Assembly: GCA_022059125.1 (NCBI GenBank)
Contig: JAEUWY010000002.1
Coordinates: forward strand, 4,278,001-4,342,000
Direction of reading: 5' to 3'
Length of the DNA: 64,000 bases
Origin: Corynespora cassiicola
Lineage: Eukaryota; Ascomycota; Dothideomycetes; Pleosporales; Corynesporascaceae
In this document: one piece after another, positions 1 through 10,360 of the stretch
How the letters are laid out: every line of letters starts with the position of its first letter
Numbering within the stretch: position 1 is the stretch's first letter
The notes under the pieces: generated by a model
Database searches by the model: none
Told to the model about the DNA's origin: nothing
Seen by the model: the letters and a program-made list of their open reading frames with translations, nothing else
Program-made: the position numbers and the translations under genes

Positions 1-1041
1 GCCGGGAAGGCCAGGATGGCGCCGCAGCGGCAGGCTGATGTTTGACCTGGAGGCCGGCGCCCAATTGGGACGAGGCGCTGGGTGCTGGACGTCCTTTTAG
101 CCCCGTCGCCTCATCATCGGTGCGCGTTTGAACGCTCGCTGGGCCCGTGCAAAGTTTGGCTAGTCCAGTGGGGAAGCCGGGCAAAACTGGCACGATATTT
201 TCTGCCGGTGGGCACTCGAGGGGCACGCGACTGCGCAGACTCGGATTGCAAAGATTTGCAGCGGCCGCGCCCTGTCGGCTGGGGTGACGGTGGTGCTACG
301 TCCCCTGCCTGGAGCCGCTGCAGGCTGCTGGACGGGCGCCGACCATGGCGACGCTGTCGTTGGATGTGCTGGTCGGCTCGTATGATGACTCCCCCGGCTG
401 CCCTACACCGCCGTGCTAGCGCCCCCGATCCGGCCTAGCGCGCCGAGGGCCGTTCCAAAAATCCATCATATCCTCCTCAGTCCCTCCCGCCCTCCTCCCT
501 CCACCAAACCCAAGACAACGAAGTCACACAGAACACCCTACACACACACCCGGACCCCCTCCAACTCCCATCTTCGTCGAGACAATGCCGCAGGCTATCG
601 CTGAGCTCTAAACCCCCCACTGGGGGCCCGCAAACCTTTGTGGGCCTTCCCAGCCGGCCAGCTCACGAGAATTTCAACCTCAACGACGATTCAATAGCCC
701 GCGATTGCTGGTAGCACTCTTGCTCGCAGTCGTCCTGAACAATTGACCCGTCTCCCGGCCTGCCTTGCCAAATCCTGCATTGTCAGCTCCTCCGGCTCCA
801 CCTGCGAGGACCACCGACGACCCGCCCACGGCTCGACATAGTTAAGAGCCCTCCACCCAGTACACCACGCGCACACACACACACACACATACACACAAAG
901 ACAACCGAACGCTGCTCTTGTCCCTACTTTCCCATCACTCCGACATTCTCCATCCCTCCATTCCTCCCGCTTCCTCCGGCAACTCCTCAACAGAACACTC
1001 CCAACCCCCAACGAACCAAACTTTTTTTTTTTTTACCTCCC
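1..1041. other. Gene-free leader with CA microsatellite
   Basis: I see no convincing gene here. Open frames are short, arginine/proline-rich and without homology that I recognise. The right part (from about 430) is C-rich and A-rich, with little G, as expected for a fungal promoter and 5' UTR of the gene starting at 1042. It contains the CA repeat listed separately and a run of T just before that start codon. Confidence 0.5.
872..897. repeat. (CA)n microsatellite
   Basis: About nine CA units are followed by one imperfect unit (CATA) and three more CA units. It lies about 150 bp upstream of the start codon at 1042, probably in the promoter or 5' UTR. Confidence 0.9.
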
Positions 1042-3452
1042 ATGGCGAACCTCACGCAGTCTCGACCCGCCATGGCCGACCTTGGCGGAAAGCACTTCCA
1101 CGACCACAGGCTCGTGCACGATGCCCCCGCAAGCATCCGCAACAACGAACAGCGCGCGTCCACGGACGACGCAGCCACCCAGAGCACAAAACACACTGGG
1201 GCTAGAGGCGGCAGCAGCGCCGCCAACGAAGAAACCGCCAACGAAGACGACGAAGAAGACAGTAGTGCTGGCCAAGACGAAGACGAAGAGGACCCAGAGG
1301 TGCTGGCCCCGTCTCGTGGCTTTGGCAAGGGCAAAGGCCTGGGAAAACGCCCTGTCATTCGCGTCGAGCCTGCTGGCGGAGATGAATCTCAAGACGAAGA
1401 TGAGATCGCATCCCGCGAGACGGGGTACAAGACCAGCAAGCACCCGGTGAACCAGCTGCTCTTGGGCAACAAGAAGCGCACCTATAGCAACGTCTCCAAC
1501 AACTCGGTCTTGTTTGGAGACATCGATGCTGACCAGCCGTCCTTCCCCCGCCGCAAGATGGCGCGGACCCTTAGCAACATTGGCAACAAGCCTCTACTGA
1601 CCTACAAGGAAGACGCTAACAAGAACCTGACTGGCTTCGAGAACGCCATCGAGTCTGATGACGAAGACTACAGTGGTGTCAATCTGATTAGTGATGATGA
1701 ATCTGACCTGGAGCATATGGAAAAGGAAGAGGAGAGCTTCATTATCGAAGAGGAGCGGCACAATAAGCCCGCCACGGCTCGCATCCAGGAACACAACGAT
1801 GCCCGCCGCCTCAGCCTTGGAAGTCACGCTAGCGATGACATGTTTGATCTGACCGCGCCCCTGGACGACGGCTTCTTGTCCGAAATGTCCATGCACGATA
1901 TTGGCTTTGGTCAATTCTTCGAGCCTGACCCGCTCCCTTCCTCTCCCGACCCAAGCATCAAGAGAAAATACTCTGATAGCTCCACGAAGCGTGTCCGCTT
2001 CGATGACGAGGTTCAAGTATCAGATGATTCCAGTTCCTCTTCTTCAGAGCTCGACAGCAGCCTGTTCCCCGATCTCTTCCTGGAGCAAGACAAACTCCCT
2101 CCAAGCCTGTACCAGCTGCTCGAGGTCGACAGGAGCGAGGACGAGGGCGACATGCGTTCACCAATGTCCGACGCTTCCTTTTGGGACTTTGGTCACGACG
2201 AACCAGGTAGCTTCAAATCCAATGCTGAGGACGACTTGGATGACGAGTCGTCCGACCCAGGCTCCAGCGGCTATGAAAGTAGGCTTTTGTTCTCTGCTCA
2301 TCTTGTATCCATGACTAACATAGCACTTCAGCTGACATGGGTGATACCACTGACGATGATTCTGATCTGGAGTCCGATGCTCCACCGCAGACCCCCATGA
2401 AACAGTCCGTCTTGCGTCGCCCATCCTCGGCGCCAGGCTCAAGAGCCTCTACCCCCAAGCCCTTCCAGCGAACTTCTCGGCCTGCTGCCAGTGGCCGCCC
2501 CATCATCCCCCCTACACGAGGCATCTTCATCCACGAAGACGCCAGCAAAGCAATTGCGGTGACCAACAGGACTACAAAGACACTCACCTTCTATCGTCCA
2601 CGGGTGCCAACCATGAACACATGGATCCCGATTGGCACAACAAGCAGCACTAGCAGCACTGCAAACAACAGCCCTCGTGCTGGGCTCCAACAGCAGTTCA
2701 ACGCCTCTGACAGCGAGGTCAGCAATGAAGTCTTCAACAACCCCTTCACGACAGACATCATGTTGACCGGCATCTTCGGCGCGGCCCCAATGAACGACTT
2801 TTCCATGTTTGGTGGAGAGAGTGTGGGCCCGCCCGAGGCATTCTACCCCTTTGTCGCGATTGGAGAGAATGGCATCATGGAGGACGACGATGACGACTAT
2901 GACGATGACGACTATGAGGATGATCTCAATATTACCGACTTCATGGACTTTGGTTCCGACGCTGACGCCACCGATCTGGAGGGCGAGGGCGAGGGCGAGG
3001 GCGAGGACGAGACTGACGTCCCCGCAACCCCTGCTACTTCCATGGCCGCCCTGAATGGATCGACCCCAGCTCAACCGACTCCAGGCATGGACTCTCCGTC
3101 CAACCGCAGGAGAAACGCCTCCGATGCCATGCTGGAGCATTTTGATCGCGGTGTCGTGACTGCCTTCCGAAACAACCAGACCCGATACCGCGACATTGCT
3201 TGTCTTCCCTCGGACCCCACCATTCGCGCCTCGGTCTCTCGCCCCGTCCGTTCGGGCAGGTCTGCCGAAACACTGATGACCCCGCTCCGCAAGCGTTCGA
3301 TGAACAAGAAGGCTTCCAAGTCTGCTTTCCGTCCAAGCTCGCCTGTCAACAACGCCAGCTCACCCCTCGCTGGTGTCACCAAGGCCGCAGGTCGCCTCCA
3401 AAGTTCAGTCATGAATGGGCGCCGTGGTCCGCGTATGGGCACCTTCACCTAG
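1042..3452 (+). CDS. Acidic low-complexity conserved fungal protein, function unknown
   Basis: Two exons, 1042-2278 and 2332-3452. The 53-nt intron has a GTAGGC donor, a TGACTAAC branch site and a CAG acceptor, and the joined frame is about 785 residues. I do not recognise a catalytic domain. The protein is rich in Asp, Glu and Ser, with patches such as the acidic run at about bases 2880-2925 and a Gly-Glu repeat near 2980-3005. The most domain-like part is just after the intron, around a GIFIHEDxSKAIAVTN-type segment (bases 2518-2560), which looks conserved rather than low complexity. Basic stretches in the C-terminus (RKRSMNKK) suggest a nuclear protein. A second in-frame ATG at 1072 is an alternative start. 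Nuclear location is inference. Confidence 0.8.
2981..3006 (+). repeat. Hexanucleotide GAGGGC repeat inside a coding exon
   Basis: About four copies of a GGGCGA/GAGGGC unit encode alternating Glu and Gly. It lies in the acidic part of the 1042-3452 gene and keeps the frame because the unit is six bases long. Confidence 0.8.
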
Positions 3453-4472
3453 GGACCGCACCGTATCGCAACCTAAACCAACATTGCAGTCATAGACTCT
3501 AATACACATCTAAAGGAATAATTGGAGAGGATGATGACGAGGATCTGCAGAGGAGATGTGATGGAATCTCCTGGGAAGTCTAACGACGTCACGATACCCA
3601 CGGCCTTTTGTCTTGTATTCGCGGCTCTGTTGCTATAACACATCTGGTTATGCCTTTGCATACTATCAAAAGTTCACCGGCTCGGCCAATGGACTCCGAT
3701 GCCAGGAAAAGTCGCCAAGGGCCAGGTTGAAATCTCCAGGATAAAATCGTGGTTTTTTTCCAACCAGACACTGACGTCAATGGCCCTTTTTTCTTGGGTT
3801 TTTTCCTTGCGTTCACAATTTCCTTCGTTTATGGTGTTTTTCCTTCCTTTTTTTTGCGTTGGACGGGCTTTTTTCATTTCACCAATACCGCAGTCTCTTT
3901 CAAGGGAACGCTTTAGGTTTTGGGATGATACCATGTGCTTTCACGTCTACGGCGACATTTGCGATGATCTGACTGGCTTCCATCGGAGTTTGGTTTCATG
4001 GCTTAGGAGGGCTGTGGAATTGGGCTGGCGTGGGTTTGAAGGCTACTTTTCGTAGTCTGTCAGGTGTCCGGTGTGTCGGTGATGGCCTACAATATCAGGG
4101 CGGGGATAGAAGACTTCCCGCAATGGGCCCATGTATTTCTAGCAGTATGCAGTTTTAACGATTCTCTTTAAGAAAACCAAAGAATAAATAAAAAAAAAAC
4201 AGTTACAGAATTTGTCCCTCGCACCGTACCTGCACGTCGGTGGCTCCCTGCCACAAATTGATGTGTCCGTGCGCCAATATACCTGATCCGAGTCCCTGCA
4301 GCGGGGCTGAAAGCTCAGATGCTTGGCGTGGTGTTGAGCGGCCCGAGCTTCTGGAGCTCGGACGATCTGCCGACGTCACCTCTCACAAGGTTTCGCTCAT
4401 GTGGAGATCACCGCCGACAAAAAAACCATTGCCAGCGGACACGACCAGCTTCTCCCCCTGAACTCACCCACC
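3453..4472. other. Intergenic, no gene seen
   Basis: About 1 kb between the 3' end of the acidic protein gene and the seipin start. The stretch 3750-3870 is T-rich with several runs of T, and 4180-4200 has an A-rich tract (AATAAATAAAA) that could serve polyadenylation. Small open frames show no features of a gene. Confidence 0.5.
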
Positions 4473-5997
4473 ATGGACGACGAGGAAGGCTACCACGAGC
4501 ACCGCTCACTCTTCCAACGCATCAAAGTAACTCCCCCCTCAAATTGGCCCTAGACATTGTCTTCTCTCCGACCGATTTCCCCCACGCGTTCCCCAAGCCT
4601 CATCCCAGTCCTAACCAAGATGAACCCGCCAGGACGCAATCCTCGCCCCCTTCCGCCTCGCGACCTCGCCACCCCTCTTGCGAACCTACCTCCGCACCGC
4701 CCTCATCCTGCTCACGTCGTCGATCCTGTTCGGCGTCGCCGTCGTGGCGTACACGAGCTTCTACTACGCCTACATTCCCGTGCGCGGCATACAGGTGCCC
4801 GTCTATTTGCAGTACACGCCGCACGGCTCCGAGACGGCGGATGCGGCGCGAAGGCATCCGTACGGCATCGCGGGCGTGAGGGGTCTCGTGGCGCGCCAGA
4901 AGTACGATGTCGTGGTCGAGCTGGAACTGCCGCGGTCGGAGCAGAACGTGCGGGCTGGGAACTGGATGGTGGGGGTGGAGATGCGCGGCCCTGGTGAGGT
5001 CGCAGCCGCAGCGGGGGCGAGGGGGCTTCTGGGGTGGGGAGAGGAGTGGGAGGATGTAGATGACTTCTCGCAGGGCGGCATCGCAGGTGTGGAAAGGGAG
5101 GAGAAGCCCAAGAGCGCGGAGGCGGCGGGGGCAAACGCGCCCGTGGTCCTGGCCCGCAGCCGCAGACCCGCGCTCCTCACCTATCGCTCGCCGGTCGCGG
5201 ATCTCGCGTACCGCCTGCTACGCCTGCCGCTGTACGTCACGGGCGTGTGGCGCGAGACGGAGACGCTGCGCGTGCCGGTCATGGAGGGCGTCGAGTTCGA
5301 GAAGGGGTGGAGGAATGTGCCCGACTCGGTGAAGCTCGAGCTGCGCTCCCGCGCGCCGCTGGACGTCTACCGCGCCGAGGTGCGCGTCGTGGCGCGGCTC
5401 GAGGGGCTGAGGTGGGTCATGTATCACCACCGGCTCGCCAGCCTTCTCGTCTTCACGGGCGCCTTCTGGGCCGTGGAGATGAGCGTCGTGGTTGTGACTT
5501 GGGGCTTGTTCACCGTGCTGCTCGCGGGCGGCCGGCAGGACGAGGACGGGGCTGCAGACGCAGAGTCCCCGAGCACATCCCGCCGCACCAAGGGCAGGAG
5601 AGTCGAAGGCGTCAAGGAAGAAGACTCGGCCGCCGAAGAGGAGACGGAGGACTCGGACAATTTCTCCGATACCTCGCGCACGTTCCCGACGCTGCCGTCG
5701 CATCGCCCGCTGCACTATGCCTCGTCGTCGGCGGGCGAGCCTGGCAAGACCAGAATAAAGGAGGAAAGACCTGCTACGCCCCGGCTCGAGGACGTGCCCG
5801 TCAAGACCGAGGCAGAGGCCGACGACGAGGACGAAGACGCCGATTTCCTCGTCGAGGAGCCCATCCCGAGCTCGGCCCAGGGCGCGCTGACGGATTCGGG
5901 GATTGGGACAAGCATGGAGAGTAGTGTTGAGGGGAGGGGAGTGCGGCGGAGGGGAAGTGGGCGGAAGAAGGATGGCGGCGAGGGTGGGGGTGGGTAG
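4473..5997 (+). CDS. Seipin-like lipid droplet assembly protein
   Basis: Seipin (yeast Sei1/Fld1) is an ER membrane scaffold at ER-lipid droplet contacts that controls droplet formation. Exons 4473-4526 and 4633-5997 give 472 residues; the intron has a GTAACT donor. The short first exon encodes MDDEEGYHEHRSLFQRIK. A first membrane span lies at about residues 40-57. The lumenal seipin fold follows and contains the family pattern LELPRSEQN..GNWMV and a LLTYRS segment. A second span lies at about 288-316. After it comes a roughly 155-residue cytosolic tail that is acidic and serine-rich and unlike the core, so probably disordered. The hairpin topology (N and C termini in the cytosol) fits the family. 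The large fungal tail is the only unusual part. Confidence 0.88.
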
Positions 5998-6531
5998 GTA
6001 CCTGGTGAAGCTGGGTGCACATGATAGATGGGAAGAGGGTTCAGGAAGGGTAGATGCTGCAGTGGGCGTTTGTGCGAGCACGATACCATGGGTTTAATCA
6101 CGAGCATACGAGTACCGCGTAGCGTAGTAACAGTGCGTAAAATCTAATTCTAGTCTTTTTTTCCAAGCTCCGAGATTAAAGTTTGGCCTTTTTCCCCGAT
6201 GGACAGATAGACAGCGAGCGAGCGGATTATTACAAGATACATTGGTAAGCGCGCGGGCCCATGAACGCTCAATGGAAAACATGTCCAACCCTCGCATATG
6301 TGTTGAAACGGAAGAAGTAGATGGATGGATGGGTGGGTGTGCGCCGACACCGACACCGAAGCCAGAAAGCGACATGCCTGGATATTTTCCTCCGCAGTCT
6401 GATATCTCGCGCTCTCTCTCCTTGGAGAACGGATCAGCGGTGATTTTCTTCTTCCTTCTCTTCATCATGCTCAACCCTTTTTTTTCTTCTTCCTATTCCT
6501 CATCCCATTCATGAAAACCTCCCACCACGCT
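5998..6531. other. 3' region between convergent genes
   Basis: The seipin and pantothenate kinase genes converge here. The stretch holds pyrimidine-rich tracts (6470-6505) and no gene that I can support. Confidence 0.5.
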
Positions 6532-8147
6532 CTACACGCTATGCCTCTCCCTTGCCTCAAAGCTCCCCCTCCTCCCCCAATTCCGCGGCTGCCTCTTCAA
6601 AAACGCGCCCACGGCGCCCAGATACCCCTCATGCCTCAGGAAATACGCCTGCTTGGAGCCCTTGCTCCAAAAGCGAATGGCATACGACAGCGTATTCATC
6701 GTCTGCGAGTGCCCGCCGATGAAGGAGCCGCCGAAATAAATGTGCGGTAGGTTGTGCTTCTCTGCGTGGAGGTACGCAATCTGGCCAATGTTGTTTGACA
6801 CTGCGTACAGCAGGGAGCGCGAAATGTCTTCGGGGCGGAACATGGACGACGATGAGGGAGAAGACGCGTGCGGGTTTCCGTCTTCGTCGAGTTTTTCTTC
6901 CTCGTCCGGGGTGTGGTAGCCGTTGCAGCCGTCCTCGGCCTCGCGCTCGGCGGCGCGCTTCTTCTTGTACACCTTGCCGAATGACGAGGCGATGTGGGTG
7001 CTCTTGAGGCCGATCTTGTTATAGGCGGTGCCGTAGATGTCGCCGACGAGGAGGTCGACGGTCGAGTTGTCGCCCTTTTCGGCGAGCTTGAGCATGTCGT
7101 CGAAGTTGCGGGCGCCTGTGAGGAGGGATAGAAGGCCCCAGAGGGTACCACCGCCGAGTGAGGTGCCGCCTATGCGCTCGTATTGTCGGGGACCCGACAC
7201 TTTTATCATTGAGACGCCCGAGCCGATGTTGACGAGGAGGTAGGGATAAATGGAGGGCGGCTGGGGCGGGAAGGGGACGTAGGTCATGGGGTGCTCTTCG
7301 CTGTAGGTGAAGACTTCGGTCGGGATCTCGGTGATGAAAAAGTCAAGACCTGTGGTATACTGAGTTAGTACTTTCGTTTCGTCTCGAAGCAGCTCGGCTG
7401 GATGACAGGGCTGGCGTACCAATGATGAGACACTCCATCTCGTCCTCCCGAATGACCTCGACGTCCAGCGCCTCTCGTATGCGATCGTAGTACTTGAACG
7501 CGCCGCCACCCGTCGCCATTACACACAGCTCCCCAGGCGCGGATCCATTGAGCTGTTTGTGGTCATCCTGGAGCTTGCGCATAAACTCAATGCACGAGTC
7601 TATGCGATCCGTCTCGAACTTCAAAAAGTTGAGCCGCCCGCCGATGGAGTCGGAATTGGGTTCGCGCGAGAAATAAACGAGCTTCGCGAGGGATCCTCCA
7701 ATCTGGGCAATTGCTTGTTAGCATGGCGGAGGGGAGGGGGTTCGGGACATTTTTTGCGCGTGCTGAGGGGTCGCGAGGGGTCGCAAAGGGGGGTCGCGTG
7801 CGATAACGGCGCATGCGCTCGAGGGGCATTGTACGCGCGCAATTAACTTCACTTACATCGACGGCAATGTGGCTCACGACTGACGTGTGATTCGGGAGGC
7901 GGATGTCCCTGGGATCGTGCTCGTAGTCGTCGCTGCGCGGAGTAACCGGCTCCTCGTCGACGATAAAGGCGCCCTGGACGTTGATCCTCACATTGCCAGG
8001 GTGCAGGATGGTGTCCTCAATGTCCGACTGCGCAGTGGTGCGCCGTGGACGCGACTGGCCCGACTCTGTATATTCATTTGCGGAGGTTTCTGCTGTCCCG
8101 GTTTGGCCCGTCGTGGGGTCCAGGGCCAGTTGGGATGCGGGCGGCAT
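6532..8147 (-). CDS. Pantothenate kinase, eukaryotic type II (Fumble family)
   Basis: Catalyses ATP-dependent phosphorylation of pantothenate, the first and controlling step of coenzyme A synthesis. Exons on the minus strand are 8147-7857, 7702-7420 and 7349-6532 (463 residues). Introns are 154 nt (GTAAGT) and 70 nt (GTACGC, TACTAAC branch). The nucleotide-binding motif AVDIGGSLAKLVYF spans the first splice junction. Further family marks are VMATGGGAFKYYD, ECLIIGLDFF across the second junction, NIGSGVSMIKV, RIGGTSLGGGT and the C-terminal FGGSFIGGH. An acidic insert of about 35 residues precedes the last conserved block. The ATG at 8147 is preferred because conserved sequence starts soon after; an upstream in-frame ATG at 8321 would add a basic N-terminal extension and cannot be excluded. 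Confidence 0.9.
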
Positions 8148-9060
8148 GGATACGGATGCGGCGTTTGGGCTTGGCTGCAGCCTCACCCTCTTTCTGAATC
8201 TCGACCTTGACGCAACGTGATGGCGGCGCACACGTTGGCGGTGGGGCGTGGATGGATTTTGGAGATGGAACAAGGACGGGAGCGGAGCGGTTAGCGAAGC
8301 TGAGGAGTGAGCTTGTTCCATTTGTCCGCTTTGATTCTGGTTCAATAATCGGGGAAACGTGATGAAGATTTCAGCGCACAATGAGGCCTGGAGAGGAGAT
8401 CCGAGATAAACTAATCGAGAGGACGGCCGAGGAAATCAAAGGGGGAGGCGAGCGTTTATGGCGGTCATGGCCGGCTCTCGGGGATATGGATCCCATAGTA
8501 TCACCGTCGAGTTTAAATCTGCCGACACGTCTTAAGCTCGGCAACTGATTGAGGTTGAGGGTGAAGGTACATCCTCGGATCTGGGGGAATCCGTACCGTT
8601 GGCCTGATAAGTGGGGTAACTGCGGGAACGGAGCTTTTTACACAGCTCGGAGAAGTAGCTTGGGTGTGACGGTGTGCGATTGAGAAGGATTGTGGGCTGT
8701 GTGGCAGATGGCGCCATACAGTCTGAGGGTTGCTCGAATTCCCCGTAGAGCATCACGTGATGGCTCTGGACCCTGTGCGGGTGCACTAGACCTAGACGGG
8801 TAGATCATGATGCATGATGCGGTGAAACAGAATGTTGACACTCAAACGAAACTTTGTTTCCTCATTCCAATTACCGCGGCCACTTCTAGCTCTACCTGTT
8901 CTAGCGTTCCTGTCATTCCCAGTTGAGGCGGATGACGTCGTGCTTCCGCAACCTTCGCTTGAAGCTCTTGCGACCCTTTGGGAACCAGATCGTATCACCA
9001 TACCTTGCACATCAAACGACCCGCCAATTCCCAAATCGCGCATTCGGAAATTCTGCCAGA
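8148..9060. other. Divergent promoter region
   Basis: Intergenic DNA between the pantothenate kinase (minus) and the zinc-motif gene (plus). It contains a palindromic TCACGTGA element near 8753 (listed separately). No gene is supported. Confidence 0.5.
8751..8762. promoter_or_regulatory. CATCACGTGATG palindrome (bHLH-type site)
   Basis: A perfect 12-bp palindrome built around CACGTG. TCACGTGA is the core bound by Cbf1-type bHLH proteins in fungi. It sits between divergent genes, about 300 bp upstream of the ATG at 9061 and 600 bp from the kinase start. Binding is inferred only. Confidence 0.4.
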
Positions 9061-10014
9061 ATGAGTTGGATGGATTCTTGGTCTCGGCCTTCCAAACACG
9101 CCGCCACGCCGCCGCCCTTGTACCTCACTTCCTCGGATCCGATACCCTACTGTCACAGCTGTGGGCGGGTGATTTCTCAACGCAAGTCCACTTCCAAGTC
9201 AGCCCAGCCAGTAAAATACTGTTCGGCACGATGTCGAAACAACAAACCCGGACCCGTGGACCGGAAGATTGAGTCCGTCTTTGCCCAGTTACTGAATGGA
9301 GCAAGTGTCGATTCTCTTGTCCAGGGTGCTGAGGGCGGGCCAGTCCAAGAGGTAATTCCCGACAAGCCAAAAGAAAAGGGACATAAGAAAAGCAAGTCCA
9401 AGACCATCAAGGGAGACCCGAGGAGGATTGTCGAGTGCGACACAGTGCAGTCCGTCGTCTTCCAACGCGCAAAAGACCCCGATAAAGTCTATGGCCGCAG
9501 AAAGAACAGGGCCGCTCGTGGTGTTGTGGAAAGGCCTGAGGATTGGAAGAGTGTGGACATGATCAGTGATCCAGAGACTGAGCCCGTCGTTATGTCTGGC
9601 CAGGTGGTGAGCAAAACGGGACAGTCCAACGATGAGCTGTCCGACTCGGACGAGCACGAGGACCAGGGCGGCATCAATTTAGAGCTCGATACTGTTCCTT
9701 TGTACGGATATGGGGGTGGAAAAGTGCGACCGCCACAGGCGAAGTCTGAAGTGAACGGAAGTATTGGCGGAGAGAAAGGCTGGGCCGAAAAGATTGAAGA
9801 AACAGACGAGATGAGATCCAAACGACGTGAGGGGCAGAGGCGAGCCGAGGAGAGGGAGATGGTCAGACGTGCTGCAAGGAGAGGATGTGCATTCGGGTTC
9901 GAGGTGGATGGTGAAGAGGAAAAGAGAAAATGCGAGGCTGTCATGAAGGGTGCCGCGGTGGAACCGAGCTTTGCCAAAGGAGAATGGGGTGTTCGCTGGA
10001 GGGAGAAGAATTAG
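9061..10014 (+). CDS. Small fungal protein with N-terminal Cys4 zinc motif
   Basis: Single exon, 317 residues. The N-terminus (MSWMDSWSRPSKHAATPPP) is followed by YCHSCGRVI at about 30-38 and KYCSARCR at about 50-57. The C-x2-C and C-x3-C pairs look like a treble-clef or ribbon zinc site resembling the short DUF2256-type fingers; that family name is a guess. The rest is charged and lysine-rich, with an acidic patch and a C-terminal predicted helix rich in Arg and Glu (MRSKRREGQRRAEEREMVRR). Reading frame continues upstream of 9061 to an ATG at 8932, but the zinc-motif block begins right after the 9061 ATG, so I prefer that one. No catalytic domain seen; function unknown, possibly nucleic-acid binding. 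Confidence 0.72.
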   Translation: MSWMDSWSRPSKHAATPPPLYLTSSDPIPYCHSCGRVISQRKSTSKSAQPVKYCSARCRNNKPGPVDRKIESVFAQLLNGASVDSLVQGAEGGPVQEVIPDKPKEKGHKKSKSKTIKGDPRRIVECDTVQSVVFQRAKDPDKVYGRRKNRAARGVVERPEDWKSVDMISDPETEPVVMSGQVVSKTGQSNDELSDSDEHEDQGGINLELDTVPLYGYGGGKVRPPQAKSEVNGSIGGEKGWAEKIEETDEMRSKRREGQRRAEEREMVRRAARRGCAFGFEVDGEEEKRKCEAVMKGAAVEPSFAKGEWGVRWREKN

Positions 10015-10360
10015 AATTCTCCCTTGGTGGCTAGAGGCGTCTCTTCTTGACACCTGTGACATGAGCACGACTGATTCAAGTACGCACGATGAATTGTGCC
10101 CGGTTGGACTAGTAAGGTACAGGTGAAATATTCAAAAGTTTGGAATTGCTATTCAAACCAACTGCCGTGATGCCGGTGGGTATCTATGTAGAACAGCATC
10201 ACTCTGTATCAGTTCCCAGTACGCCTAGACCTTTGACCGTGAGTCGACCCTTCTAGTATCCGATGTAGAATTGGAAACAAAACTTGAAAAAGGATCATCA
10301 CCACTTGCAATCATCCCCCACTCTGTAGATGCATAGTTGATTTGTGGCATGTTACGTCGT
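10015..10360. other. 3' intergenic between convergent genes
   Basis: Short AT-richer stretch between convergent 3' ends. Nothing else recognised. Confidence 0.5.

Noticed and set aside
82..604. Open frames in the first 600 bases
   Set aside because: High GC and no stops by chance; no domain, no splice logic and no conserved motif.
1594..2016. Minus-strand frame opposite the acidic protein gene
   Set aside because: Shadow of the Asp/Glu-rich plus-strand coding sequence.
5218..6081. 287-codon minus-strand frame opposite the seipin gene
   Set aside because: Arg/Leu-rich shadow of GC-rich coding DNA; the plus strand carries the seipin motifs.
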